Shown one piece after another: positions 34,099-42,408 of a stretch of DNA of 64,000 nucleotides. Under the pieces are notes generated by a model, which saw only the letters and a list, made by a program, of their open reading frames with translations, was not told the DNA's origin and did no database searches. The translations under genes were made by a program, and so were the position numbers. The stretch covers positions 124,001 to 188,000 of the forward strand of contig NZ_JBHSHY010000002.1 of assembly GCF_042653205.1 (NCBI RefSeq). Direction: 5' to 3'. Position 1 is the first letter of the stretch; the number at the start of each line of letters is the position of its first letter. This stretch comes from Paenibacillus_Z sp042653205. GTDB lineage: Bacteria; Bacillota; Bacilli; Paenibacillales; Paenibacillaceae.

Positions 34099-34623
34099 AT
34101 GCCGACCAATTCGAGGACGCAGCGGCACAAGCCGGGCCGCACCGAGTATAACGGAACCACCAACACGAATCCGTTCCCGTTCTGCCTGCGGGTAGGCTTT
34201 TTCGCAGGTCTGATCTGGGGAGCGACGCGCTGGCTCCTGTATTTGATTCATTTCACGAAGGTGCTGCCGGGCTTTCTGGCCGACCCGTTCTTCCGCCAAT
34301 CGTTCTTGAAGACGGGGTGGGGGCATCTGGTCGGGCTCGGGTGCTTCATCGTGTTCTCGATCGTCGCCGCCCTGATCTACAAAGCGGTGCTCGGCCGGAT
34401 CGCAGGTCCGTGGCCGGGGCTGTTTTACGGCCTGTTCTGGTGGCTCGTCCTCTTCGCGGCTGCCGGGCCGATGCTCGGTTTGTTTCCGGCCTTCAATAAG
34501 ATCGGGTACGACACGATCTTCACGGAATTGGCGCTTTATCTCGTCTGGGGGATCTTCATCGGCTTTACGATCGCCTTCGAATATACCGACGAAGCGTCCC
34601 GGGAGCCGGTTACGGCGGGTTAG
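34099..34623 (+). CDS. yqhR: conserved membrane protein YqhR
   Basis: A 174-residue membrane protein with about four hydrophobic segments (FCLRVGFFAGLIWGATRWLL, GLGCFIVFSIVAALIYKAVL, LFYGLFWWLVLFAAAGPMLG, ALYLVWGIFIGFTIAF). Length, topology and position between yqhQ and aroQ match YqhR of Bacillales. Function unknown. The start at 34099 follows ACGGAGG; the frame is open further upstream but without a start signal. Confidence 0.75.
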   Translation: MPTNSRTQRHKPGRTEYNGTTNTNPFPFCLRVGFFAGLIWGATRWLLYLIHFTKVLPGFLADPFFRQSFLKTGWGHLVGLGCFIVFSIVAALIYKAVLGRIAGPWPGLFYGLFWWLVLFAAAGPMLGLFPAFNKIGYDTIFTELALYLVWGIFIGFTIAFEYTDEASREPVTAG

Positions 34624-34644
34624 GCCGGCAGGGTTCCACGGCAC

Positions 34645-34674
34645 TTCTCAAAGCATAGGCATTTATGGTAGAAT
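34645..34674 (+). promoter_or_regulatory. candidate promoter of aroQ
   Basis: TTCTCA (34645-34650) and TAGAAT (34669-34674), 18 bases apart, with a TGG extending the -10 element. The predicted start lies about 25 bases before the aroQ ATG. Confidence 0.4.
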
Positions 34675-34706
34675 GGCGATGATCTATGCGCCGGGAGGGA
34701 CTCTTC

Positions 34707-35159
34707 ATGACTTCGATTCTTGTATTAAACGGGCCGAATCTCAACATGCTCGGCATCCGCGAACCCGGCGTCTACGGTTCGATGACGCTTGCGGATATCG
34801 AAGGGCTGCTTCGGCAGAAGGCGAATGAGTTGGGCGTCCGTGTTTCGTTTTTCCAGTCCAACCACGAGGGCGCGCTGATCGACCGCATCCACGAGGCGTA
34901 TGGACAGGAAGACGGCATCCTGATCAATCCGGGCGCGTTCACGCATTACAGCTACGCGCTTCGCGACGCGTTCGGCAGCGTGGGCCTGCCAGTCGTCGAG
35001 GTACATATCTCGAACATTCACAAGCGGGAAGCGTTCCGGCACGTGTCGGTGATCGCGCCGGCGGCGCTCGGCCAGATCGCCGGCTTCGGCGCGCAGAGCT
35101 ATGTACTGGGGCTGACCGCGCTCGCGCAGCATCTCGGCGGAGACAAGGCAAGCCTGTAA
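34707..35159 (+). CDS. aroQ: type II 3-dehydroquinate dehydratase
   Basis: A 150-residue enzyme of the shikimate pathway that dehydrates 3-dehydroquinate. The family motifs are complete: LVLNGPNLNMLGIREPGVYG at the N-terminus with the catalytic Tyr, FFQSNHEGALIDRIHEA, INPGAFTHYSYALRDA with the catalytic His, and VEVHISNIHKREAFRH. ATG 34707 follows GGGAGGG. It is followed by the peptidase and efp genes in the order found in B. subtilis (yqhS-yqhT-efp). Confidence 0.95.
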   Translation: MTSILVLNGPNLNMLGIREPGVYGSMTLADIEGLLRQKANELGVRVSFFQSNHEGALIDRIHEAYGQEDGILINPGAFTHYSYALRDAFGSVGLPVVEVHISNIHKREAFRHVSVIAPAALGQIAGFGAQSYVLGLTALAQHLGGDKASL

Positions 35160-35204
35160 GCCGCCGGGAGCTGGGCCTATTAAATTTAGAAAAAGGGTGA
35201 TAGT

Positions 35205-36281
35205 ATGACGACTGCACGCATCGCGGGATTGCGGGCGAAGCTTGCGGAGCTCGGCGCGGACGCGATCCTCGTCACGAATGCCGTGAACCGCAGATACATA
35301 AGCGGCTTTACCGGATCGTCCGGCTATCTGCTCATTTCGGCGGCGGACAGCTGGCTGCTCACCGATTTCCGCTACATGACGCAGGCGCCGCAGCAGGCGG
35401 CCGGGTTTACCGTCGTCGAGCACGGGCAGAAGTGGATCGAGACCGCGAAGGAACTCGCCGGCTCCGCGGGGCTGAAGAAGCTGGCGTTCGAACAGGACAC
35501 GGTCGTCTTCGGCGAATATACCGCCTGGAAGGCCGCGCTTGGCGACGGCTTCAAGCTCGTGCCGGTATCCGGCGTCATCGAGGAACTGCGGCTGTATAAG
35601 GACGAGTCGGAACTCGCGATCATGCGCGAAGCCTGCCAACTGGCGGACGACACGTTCCAGCACATGCTCTCCTTCATCAAGCCGGGGCTTCGCGAACGCG
35701 ACGTCGCACTCGAGATGGAGATGTTCATGCGGAGCAGAGGGGCGACGTCTCCGTCCTTCGACACGATCGTCGCCTCCGGCGAGCGGTCCGCGCTGCCGCA
35801 CGGCGTCGCCAGCGACCGCGTTATCGGCACGAACGAGTTCGTCAAGCTGGATTTCGGCGCATACTATAACGGTTACTGCTCCGACCTGACGCGGACGATC
35901 GTCGTCGGCAAGCCGACGGACCGCCACCGTGAAATTTACGACATCGTCCTGGAAGCCCAGCTTGCGACGCTGGCGGGCATCAAGCCGGGCATGACGGGCA
36001 AGGAAGCCGACGCAATCGCGCGCGGCATCATCACCCGCTACGGCTACGGCGACAAGTTCGGCCATGGTACCGGCCACGGGCTCGGCATGGAAATCCACGA
36101 GGCGCCGCGCTTGTCGGTCTCGGGCGCGACCGTGCTGGAGCCGGGCATGACCGTTACGGTCGAACCGGGCATCTACCTCCCGGGATTCGGCGGCGTCCGC
36201 ATCGAGGACGACATCGTCATTACCGCGGACGGCAATTCGTTGTTGACCTCATCTCCGAAAACCATGTTCATTTTGGAATGA
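35205..36281 (+). CDS. yqhT: Xaa-Pro aminopeptidase family protein (YqhT)
   Basis: A 358-residue M24B metallopeptidase. The N-terminal creatinase-like domain covers about residues 1-125; the pita-bread catalytic domain follows. Metal ligands are seen in LDFGAYYNGYCSDLTRT (two Asp), GHGTGHGLGMEIHEAP (His), TVEPGIY (Glu) and VRIEDDIVIT (Glu). It removes an N-terminal residue before proline. It is immediately upstream of efp; as EF-P acts on polyproline translation, the conserved pairing is suggestive. Confidence 0.9.
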   Translation: MTTARIAGLRAKLAELGADAILVTNAVNRRYISGFTGSSGYLLISAADSWLLTDFRYMTQAPQQAAGFTVVEHGQKWIETAKELAGSAGLKKLAFEQDTVVFGEYTAWKAALGDGFKLVPVSGVIEELRLYKDESELAIMREACQLADDTFQHMLSFIKPGLRERDVALEMEMFMRSRGATSPSFDTIVASGERSALPHGVASDRVIGTNEFVKLDFGAYYNGYCSDLTRTIVVGKPTDRHREIYDIVLEAQLATLAGIKPGMTGKEADAIARGIITRYGYGDKFGHGTGHGLGMEIHEAPRLSVSGATVLEPGMTVTVEPGIYLPGFGGVRIEDDIVITADGNSLLTSSPKTMFILE

Positions 36282-36349
36282 GTTTTAACTTTATCGCATG
36301 ACCTGCTCCTGCCTCGCGCACGGGCAAAAAACATTAGGAGGAATACGCA

Positions 36350-36907
36350 GTGATTTCAGTCAATGATTTTAAAACAGGCCTGACCGTTGAGGTTGACGGC
36401 GATATCTTCACCGTGCTGGACTTCCAGCACGTTAAACCGGGCAAAGGCGCGGCGTTCGTCCGCTCCAAGCTGAAAAACCTGAGAAACGGCAACACGGTCG
36501 AAAGAACGTTCCGCGCGGGCGAAAACATCGGCCGGGCGAACATCGAGAACCGCGCCGTGCAATACCTGTACAACTCCGGCTCGGAATATTCCTTCATGGA
36601 TAACGAATCGTTCGACCAATTCACGCTCGACCGCAATCAGCTCGAGTGGGAAATCAACTTCCTGAAAGAAAACATGAACGTAAACATCTCCAGCTACAAC
36701 GGCGAAATTATCGGCATCCAGCTGCCGAACAGCGTAGAGCTGAAGGTGACGGAAACGGAACCGGGCGTCAAAGGCAACACGGCGCAAGGCGCGACGAAGA
36801 ACGCGACGGTCGAAACCGGCCTGAACGTGCAGGTGCCGCTCTTCATCAACGAAGGCGATGTGCTCCTGATCGACACGCGCGACGGCAAATACATTTCCCG
36901 CGCTTAA
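36350..36907 (+). CDS. efp: translation elongation factor P
   Basis: A 185-residue EF-P with three beta-barrel domains; it relieves ribosome stalling at proline stretches. The modification site is K32 in KPGKGAAFVRSKL, where B. subtilis EF-P carries 5-aminopentanol. MISVNDFKTGLTVEVDGDIF, ENRAVQYLYNSGSEYSFMD and EGDVLLIDTRDGKYISRA are conserved. Translation starts at GTG after AGGAGG. Confidence 0.95.
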   Translation: MISVNDFKTGLTVEVDGDIFTVLDFQHVKPGKGAAFVRSKLKNLRNGNTVERTFRAGENIGRANIENRAVQYLYNSGSEYSFMDNESFDQFTLDRNQLEWEINFLKENMNVNISSYNGEIIGIQLPNSVELKVTETEPGVKGNTAQGATKNATVETGLNVQVPLFINEGDVLLIDTRDGKYISRA

Positions 36908-36933
36908 TTCGTCCGTCAATAAGCAGGCAGAAC

Positions 36934-36965
36934 ACCGCCCGGCCGCGCGCCGAGGCGGTTTTTGT
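36934..36965 (+). terminator. efp terminator
   Basis: ACCGCC and GGCGGT pair across a GC-rich loop containing the dyad CGGCCGCGCGCCG, followed by T5. Confidence 0.7.
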
Positions 36966-36987
36966 CGTATTCAAACCATAGCGGGTA

Positions 36988-36996
36988 TGCTATAAT
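36988..36996 (+). promoter_or_regulatory. extended -10 promoter of lysC
   Basis: TGCTATAAT is a perfect extended -10 element; no good -35 is present. The leader to the GTG start is about 60 bases, too short for a lysine riboswitch. Confidence 0.6.
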
Positions 36997-37062
36997 CATT
37001 TTTTGAGAAACATCACAACCTGAGACTTTTACACTAGAACTTTCGTTGGGAGTGGATGAGCG

Positions 37063-38316
37063 GTGTCGTTGATAGTAATGAAATTCGGCGGCAGCTCCGT
37101 TGGCTCGACTGAGCGGATGCAGCGGGTTGCGCGGCGAATTGCCGATTATAAGGAAGCCGGCCACGATGTTGTCGTCGTCGTGTCGGCCATGGGAGATACG
37201 ACGGACGATCTGATCGACCAATCGAAGCTTCTGAACGCCAACCCGCAAGCGCGCGAAATGGATATGCTGCTGACGGTCGGCGAACAAATATCGGTCTCGC
37301 TGCTAGCGATGACGATCGACGCGATCGGCCATAAAGCGATGTCGCTGACCGGCTGGCAGGCAGGCATCGAGACGGAAGCCGTGCATGGCAATGCCCGCAT
37401 CACCGACATTCGGCCGCAGCGCATCTTCGACGCTCTCGCGACGGGCCACGCAGTCATCGTCGCCGGCTTCCAGGGCGCGACGGCGACCGGCGAGATCACG
37501 ACGCTCGGCCGCGGCGGCTCCGATACGACGGCTGTGGCGCTTGCGGCCGCGATCGACGCGGACGTGTGCGAGATTTACACCGACGTCGACGGCGTGTACT
37601 CCACCGATCCGCGCGTCGTGAAGTGCGCGCGCAAGCTCGACGAGATCTCGTACGACGAAATGCTCGAGCTGGCGAACCTGGGCGCGGCCGTGCTTCATCC
37701 GCGCGCCGTCGAATACGCAAAAAACTACAACGTGAAGCTCGTCGTGCGCTCCAGCTTTACGCACAACGAAGGCACGATCGTAAAGGAGGATGCGGTCATG
37801 GAACAAGGGATGGTCGTTCGCGGCATTGCCTATGACAAAAACGTAGCACGTATCAGCATTCTGGGGGTCGAAGACATCCCCGGCGTCTTGGCGAAAGTAT
37901 TCGGCGCGCTGGCCTCGCAAGGCATCGACGTCGACATCATCGTACAATCCGGCACGCAGGACGGCAAAGCCGACTTCGCCTTCACCGTCTCGCTGAACGA
38001 TAAAGACGACGCCATCGCCGTCGTCGAGCGCATCCGCGCCGAAGTGCCGTACCGCGAGGTCACGTCGGAAGAGAATCTGGTCAAGGTGTCCATCGTGGGT
38101 GCTGGTATGGTCAGCAACCCCGGTGTGGCGGCGAAAATGTTCAAGGCGATTTACGACCTCGGCATCAGCATCAAGATGGTCACGACCTCCGAAATTCGCT
38201 TGTCCGTCATCATCGCGGCGGAACCGGCGCAGGACGTCGTCCGCGCGCTGCATACGGCTTACGGCCTTGACACGGCGGAGCAAGCCTTCGTCGGCGGCCC
38301 GCAGGATCGCCGGTAA
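37063..38316 (+). CDS. lysC: aspartate kinase (LysC type) with internal beta-subunit start
   Basis: A 417-residue aspartokinase, first enzyme of the aspartate pathway to lysine, threonine, methionine and diaminopimelate. The kinase domain shows VMKFGGSSVG, TTLGRGGSDTTAVALAAA and IYTDVDGVYSTDPR; two ACT domains follow from about residue 265 (ISILGVEDIPGVLAKVFGAL, VSIVGAGMVSNPGVAAKMF). Length and layout match B. subtilis LysC, the lysine-sensitive isozyme made as alpha and beta subunits. An internal start with a strong ribosome site is present at codon 246. Start codon is GTG. It lies in an insertion between efp and yqhV relative to B. subtilis. Confidence 0.95.
   Translation: MSLIVMKFGGSSVGSTERMQRVARRIADYKEAGHDVVVVVSAMGDTTDDLIDQSKLLNANPQAREMDMLLTVGEQISVSLLAMTIDAIGHKAMSLTGWQAGIETEAVHGNARITDIRPQRIFDALATGHAVIVAGFQGATATGEITTLGRGGSDTTAVALAAAIDADVCEIYTDVDGVYSTDPRVVKCARKLDEISYDEMLELANLGAAVLHPRAVEYAKNYNVKLVVRSSFTHNEGTIVKEDAVMEQGMVVRGIAYDKNVARISILGVEDIPGVLAKVFGALASQGIDVDIIVQSGTQDGKADFAFTVSLNDKDDAIAVVERIRAEVPYREVTSEENLVKVSIVGAGMVSNPGVAAKMFKAIYDLGISIKMVTTSEIRLSVIIAAEPAQDVVRALHTAYGLDTAEQAFVGGPQDRR
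37782..37800 (+). promoter_or_regulatory. internal ribosome site and start for the LysC beta subunit
   Basis: Inside lysC, AAAGGAGG (37782-37789) lies eight bases before an in-frame ATG at 37798 (codon 246). B. subtilis LysC makes its beta subunit, the ACT-domain part, from such an internal start at nearly the same codon. A chance match of this strength in the right place is unlikely. Confidence 0.8.
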
Positions 38317-38348
38317 GCACCGTTCTTCAAGCTTGCCTCTATCAGACA

Positions 38349-38388
38349 AGAAGCCTCCGGCTCGCAATTGCGAGCCGGAGGCTTCTTT
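38349..38388. terminator. bidirectional terminator
   Basis: AAGCCTCCGGCTCGCAA and TTGCGAGCCGGAGGCTT form a perfect 17 base-pair stem with flanking A and T residues. It separates lysC from the convergent DUF441 gene. Confidence 0.9.
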
Positions 38389-38411
38389 GCGTCCGCGCAG
38401 GCAGGCCGTCT

Positions 38412-38876
38412 TCAGAAGAAACGGCTGCCGATGAAGCTGAAGAGCTTCACCAGGATCGCGGTGATGCCGGCCGCCATCAGTGGACCGACCGGGATACCCC
38501 GCAGGAAGACGATCCCGAAGATGGAGCCGATGACGAGTCCGACGATGAGCTGCGGATCGAGCTTCAGCATCTCGAGCCCTTTGCCGTTGACGAACGTGGC
38601 GATCGCGCCGCCGGTCAAGGCCAGAATGCCGGGCCACGAGGTCACGACGCCCAAGATGTCCTTGGAGCCGATTCGTTCCGACGCGAACGGGACGAGGACG
38701 CTGAAGGTCAGGAACAGCAAGCCGAGTTCCAGGCCTCTTCGTTCGATCGCAGGCAGATAACGCTCCAGATGAACCAATTTCACGACCAACAGTACGCAGG
38801 CCGCCGTCGATATGATCGGCGAACGTCCGATTAACCCGATGATGATGAGAATGACCAGCACGACTTCCCCGCTCAT
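38412..38876 (-). CDS. DUF441 family membrane protein
   Basis: A 154-residue hydrophobic protein with about four membrane segments (VVLVILIIIGLIGRSPIIST, LELGLLFLTFSVLVPFA, PGILALTGGAIATFVNGKGL, IVGLVIGSIFGIVFLRGIPV). The LIGRSPIISTAA and SIFGIVFLRGIPVGPLMAAG elements match the DUF441 (UPF0756, YtwI-like) family. Function unknown. ATG 38876 follows GGGGT; an ATG six codons earlier has none. Confidence 0.8.
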   Translation of the reverse strand: MSGEVVLVILIIIGLIGRSPIISTAACVLLVVKLVHLERYLPAIERRGLELGLLFLTFSVLVPFASERIGSKDILGVVTSWPGILALTGGAIATFVNGKGLEMLKLDPQLIVGLVIGSIFGIVFLRGIPVGPLMAAGITAILVKLFSFIGSRFF

Positions 38877-38984
38877 GCTTGTTGACCCCTTCATTCGTTG
38901 TCACCGCCTCCATGCACGTGATGGAGCGTCCATACCTCCATTGTATGGAACAAGCCTTCCGGATATGTCTGCCGGTCCAGACCG

Positions 38985-39689
38985 TCAGACGAGCATGTCG
39001 CCGTGCAGCCGCGGCACGATCTTGCTCGCGTTCACCCGGCTGCAATAGTCCACGTCGCGGACGGAGCCGTGCTTGACGAGCCGCCGGCCGGTCGCCGAGC
39101 CGAGCAGCAGCTCGCGCAAGCTGCCGGCGCTGCTCCGGTACAAGCCGAGCATGGCGGAGCCGAGGTCGTTCATCTCGACCGGAGACGCGCTTAGCCGCTG
39201 CAGGTCGCTGATCAGCAGCCCCGCGCACAAGCCGTCTTCCAGCGCGAATTCATTGTGGCTGCCCGCGCAGAGCAGCACGATGTCACGGCGCAGCTCGAAC
39301 GCGGCCTGCGCGCAGGCGGTGGCGTTCACGAGCGCGCCGGCGAGCACGGTATCCGCGCGCATCGCCTTGTGCAGCGCGCGGGTGCCGTTCGTGGTCGTCA
39401 GCACGATGCGCCGGCCGCGGACGGCATCGGCGGTAAATTCCTCCGGCGAATTGCCGAATTCGAAGCCGGGGATTTTGCGGCAGAACCGCTCGCCCGCGAC
39501 CAAGTGGCCGCCGCACTGCAGCGACCGCGCCTCCAGCACGGTCTCAACGGGCATGACCCCGGCCGCGCCGGCTTCGAGCGCCGCGATGACCGAGCTTGTC
39601 GCGCGCAGCACGTCGATGACGATGACGGTCCGGTGCGCGAAGCGGTCGGCCTGCGCTTCGTTGACGCTGGATATGACTTCGATTTGCAT
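38985..39689 (-). CDS. comB: 2-phosphosulfolactate phosphatase
   Basis: A 234-residue ComB-family enzyme that removes phosphate from 2-phosphosulfolactate to give sulfolactate. Family motifs are VIVIDVLRATSSVIAALEAG, LVAGERFCRKIPGFEFGNSP (the GExxG-like region), RRIVLTTTNGTRALHKA and CAGSHNEFALEDGLCAG. It is downstream of the comA-like gene on the same strand with about 150 bases between. In B. subtilis the equivalent pair (yitC, yitD) makes sulfolactate that accumulates in spores. Confidence 0.9.
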   Translation of the reverse strand: MQIEVISSVNEAQADRFAHRTVIVIDVLRATSSVIAALEAGAAGVMPVETVLEARSLQCGGHLVAGERFCRKIPGFEFGNSPEEFTADAVRGRRIVLTTTNGTRALHKAMRADTVLAGALVNATACAQAAFELRRDIVLLCAGSHNEFALEDGLCAGLLISDLQRLSASPVEMNDLGSAMLGLYRSSAGSLRELLLGSATGRRLVKHGSVRDVDYCSRVNASKIVPRLHGDMLV

Positions 39690-39843
39690 GAATCTAACGC
39701 TTCCTTCCTAATTACACTCCCAGACTTACAGGCGGGCGACGTCATGAACGGAGGACGATAGGAGCCGGAATAACGAAGCGGCCGCCTTTGCAACAGTGAT
39801 TGGAGACCTAACGGACCGCAGGTCATGCCCCTTCGCCGAGCTT

Positions 39844-40701
39844 TTAAATCATATACACGAACGGTTCGACCCGCTTCCCGAAATGAAACGTATCCGCACG
39901 GAGACCGCGCCGCATCGTTTCCAGGGACAGAACCTCCGAGGGCTGAATATTGCCGAGGTTCGCTTCGGCGCCGAACGCGTTCAGCAGCAGCACCTGCTGA
40001 TGCTTCAGCGGCGTCTCCCACATGATGCGCCCGACGTCGCCGAGCGCGCGGCCGATCGCTTCCAGTTCGCTCAAGGCACAATCGCCGTTGCGGTCGAACA
40101 AGCCGACGCCGATGCCGGATTCCCGCGCCTCGACCGTCACCAGTTCCGCGCCGGCCAGCCAGTCGGCCTCCGCGGTGAACAGCAGCTCGTCGGCGTCGAC
40201 GACGGAGCCCGTCAGCTTCTTGCCGTATTCCGTGACGACCCGCAGGCCGTTACGGATGCCTTCCTGTATAAGCGAGGTCCGCTGCTTCCGGTCCAGCTCG
40301 ATCGTGCCGTCGGACACTTCGATGCCGTTGAAGCCGAGCCGGCATACGGATTCGAAAAACGCCGGCACGGCGTTTTGCCGTACGGCCGCCTCCAGCAGCG
40401 TGCCGCCCGGCATGACGCTCAAGCCGCTGCGTTTGGCCAGCCCAATCTTGGCAAGCAGGACGTCCGCCGGGTAGAGCGGCGCCGTGCCGAAGCCGAATTT
40501 GACGCAATCGATATAGGGGCCGGCGGTTTCCATCAGATCGGCGAACGCGCGCCGTCCCAATCCTTTGTCGATGACCATCGTTTGCCCGCGGCCAGGCGTC
40601 CGCCGCGAATCGAGCCCGTCGCCGGAACCGTCGAACGGTTCGCGTTGGCCGCTCGGATCCCGAAGCGCGGCAGGCCATGCCGACTGAGAAATAGATTTCA
40701 T
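39844..40701 (-). CDS. comA: phosphosulfolactate synthase
   Basis: A 285-residue ComA-family TIM-barrel enzyme that adds sulfite to phosphoenolpyruvate to form phosphosulfolactate. DKGLGRRAFADLMETAGPYI, DCVKFGFGTAPLYPADVL, MPGGTLLEAAVRQNAVPAFF and EVSDGTIELDRKQR are characteristic. In methanogens this starts coenzyme M synthesis; in sporulating Bacillales it leads to sulfolactate. The first about 40 residues are extra, Gly/Arg-rich and less conserved; a start at the later M (TMVIDKGLG) would give the usual length. Confidence 0.9.
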   Translation of the reverse strand: MKSISQSAWPAALRDPSGQREPFDGSGDGLDSRRTPGRGQTMVIDKGLGRRAFADLMETAGPYIDCVKFGFGTAPLYPADVLLAKIGLAKRSGLSVMPGGTLLEAAVRQNAVPAFFESVCRLGFNGIEVSDGTIELDRKQRTSLIQEGIRNGLRVVTEYGKKLTGSVVDADELLFTAEADWLAGAELVTVEARESGIGVGLFDRNGDCALSELEAIGRALGDVGRIMWETPLKHQQVLLLNAFGAEANLGNIQPSEVLSLETMRRGLRADTFHFGKRVEPFVYMI

Positions 40702-40994
40702 ACGATCTCCTCGCTATCCGTGTGTTGCCCCGAATCACCTCGGGGGGTTTCGAAGGCGCAAGCTGCTTGCGGCGATAGAGGAAGAGACGCGCGCCGCCCG
40801 CTTGGGGAAGGGCCGTTTCTTCATGCCACCCGAGCAATATATGCAGGTCGCCCAGCGCCGGTGCGGCGGGTACCCGGCAGGCGCCCATTTTTGGACGAAT
40901 GAAAGAGAGACAGGCCCGCATAGAGTAGGATAGAAGGCCAAGCTGCCGGGGGAGCCCGGCCGAAGGGACGGATTACTAGGAAAAGAGGGATCAC
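40702..40994. other. intergenic region between comA and yqhV
   Basis: About 290 bases between divergent genes. It should hold both promoters, but I found no convincing sigma-A -35/-10 pair. A minus-strand open frame across it has a plausible composition but no ribosome site and runs into comA out of frame, so I left it out. Confidence 0.4.
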
Positions 40995-41261
40995 ATGCTC
41001 AACAAAATCGTGCTCAGCATGGCGTCGCTGCGCATCTTCTCGGGAACGCTCGAAATCATGGCGGCGCTCATCATGCTTCGCCTGAATCAGATCGACAAGG
41101 CGCTCGTCGTCAATTCTTCGCTCGCCCTCGTCGGGCCGATCGTGCTCATCACGACCACGACGATCGGGCTCGTCGGTTTGTCGGACAAACTGTCGTTCGG
41201 GAAAATGCTGTGGATCGTCGGCGGCGTGGCGTGCATTTTGATAGGCGCGCTGCGGAAGTAG
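40995..41261 (+). CDS. yqhV: YqhV family small membrane protein
   Basis: An 88-residue protein with three hydrophobic segments. VLSMASLRIFSGTLEIMAAL, NQIDKALVVNSSLALVGP and LSDKLSFGKMLWIVGG match YqhV (DUF2619), which precedes spoIIIAA in B. subtilis as here. Function unknown. AAGAGGGAT precedes the ATG. Confidence 0.85.
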   Translation: MLNKIVLSMASLRIFSGTLEIMAALIMLRLNQIDKALVVNSSLALVGPIVLITTTTIGLVGLSDKLSFGKMLWIVGGVACILIGALRK

Positions 41262-41265
41262 ACTG

Positions 41266-41294
41266 GCATACGCGGGGACGGGCCCGCATACAAT
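41266..41294 (+). promoter_or_regulatory. sigma-E-like promoter of the spoIIIA operon
   Basis: A perfect sigma-E -10 element CATACAAT (41287-41294) follows GCATACG (41266-41272, resembling KMATATT) at 14 bases, the spacing expected for mother-cell sigma-E promoters. It lies about 100 bases before spoIIIAA, which is sigma-E-dependent in B. subtilis. Confidence 0.75.
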
Positions 41295-41394
41295 GGGAAC
41301 AAAGATCGGTCAATCCGTCACTCTAGCAATCTAGCTGGCAATCTAGCAAACGCGCCGCAAGGCAGCCGACGACCAAACCCGGGAGGAATGCCGG

Positions 41395-42408
41395 ATGTTA
41401 ACTGGAGTGCAGCAGCTGCTGCCCGCCGAGCTGGCCGACATACTGGGCCGCATGCCAGAGGCGATGAAAGCCGAATTGGAAGAAATCCGCATCCGCGAAA
41501 GCCGGCCGCTCGAGATCGGCACGTCGCGGGGCTTCTGGTTTCTGTCGCCGGCGGGACAGCCGCTGTCGCAGCCCCGCGAGGCGTACAAGCCGACGCCGGA
41601 CGTCTGCCGCAAGCTGCTGGAGCGGGTGACGAACCATTCGCTCTACGCGATGGAAGAAGAGCTGAGGCGCGGCTACATCACCGTCGCCGGCGGCCACCGG
41701 ATCGGACTGGCCGGCCGCACCGTGCTGGAAGGCGGCGGCGTCCGCGGCATCCGCGACATCGCGGCCTTCAACGTGCGGATCGCCCGCGAAGTGGTCGGCG
41801 CCTCGGCCGGCCTGCTGCCCAAGCTGCTCGATCACGGCCGGCGGACGCTGCAGTCGACGCTCGTCGTCGCGCCGCCGCAGCAGGGCAAGACGACGCTCGT
41901 GCGCGATCTGGCGCGGGCGGCGAGCAGCGGCGCCTGGGGGCATTCCGCGGCGTCGGGATGGACGGGCCGGAAGGTTGGCATCGTCGACGAACGCTCGGAG
42001 ATCGCGGCCTGCGTCCGGGGTGTGCCGACCTTCGACGTCGGCCCGCGCACGGACGTGCTGGACGCCTGTCCCAAGGCGGAAGGGATGATGATGCTGCTGC
42101 GCTCCATGTCGCCGGACATCCTGATCGTGGACGAGATCGGGCGCGAGGAGGACGCCGCGGCTATCCTGGACGCGAGTCATGCCGGGGTGGCGGTGATCGC
42201 CACCGCGCACGCGCTCGATCTCGGCGATGCGCGCGCCCGGCCGGTCCTCGGCCGGCTGCTGGACGCCGGCGCCTTCCGGCTCTGCGCCGAGCTGCGCCGG
42301 AGCGGCGGCGGGCTGACCGCCCGCGTCATCCCGGTGCAGCCCGCCGCGTTCCGGGCGCCGGCCGCGCGGGAACCGACACCGCTGAAAGGGGGCGGAAGCC
42401 ATGGTTAA
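41395..42408 (+). CDS. spoIIIAA: stage III sporulation protein AA (ATPase)
   Basis: A 337-residue secretion-type ATPase of the SpoIIIA-SpoIIQ channel, made in the mother cell. Walker A is APPQQGKTTLVRDLARA, about residue 165; GIVDERSEIAACVRGVP and Walker B DILIVDEIGRE follow. It resembles type II/IV secretion ATPases and is thought to power channel activity feeding the forespore. GGGAGGAAT precedes the ATG. Its stop overlaps the next gene by eight bases. Confidence 0.95.
   Translation: MLTGVQQLLPAELADILGRMPEAMKAELEEIRIRESRPLEIGTSRGFWFLSPAGQPLSQPREAYKPTPDVCRKLLERVTNHSLYAMEEELRRGYITVAGGHRIGLAGRTVLEGGGVRGIRDIAAFNVRIAREVVGASAGLLPKLLDHGRRTLQSTLVVAPPQQGKTTLVRDLARAASSGAWGHSAASGWTGRKVGIVDERSEIAACVRGVPTFDVGPRTDVLDACPKAEGMMMLLRSMSPDILIVDEIGREEDAAAILDASHAGVAVIATAHALDLGDARARPVLGRLLDAGAFRLCAELRRSGGGLTARVIPVQPAAFRAPAAREPTPLKGGGSHG

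Noticed and set aside
36997..37062. Lysine riboswitch before lysC
   Set aside because: The leader from the predicted promoter is only about 60 bases and shows no L-box elements.
40735..40941. Minus-strand open frame between comA and yqhV
   Set aside because: The sequence has no ribosome site and, in its longer form, runs into comA out of frame; it may be an old remnant but cannot be supported.
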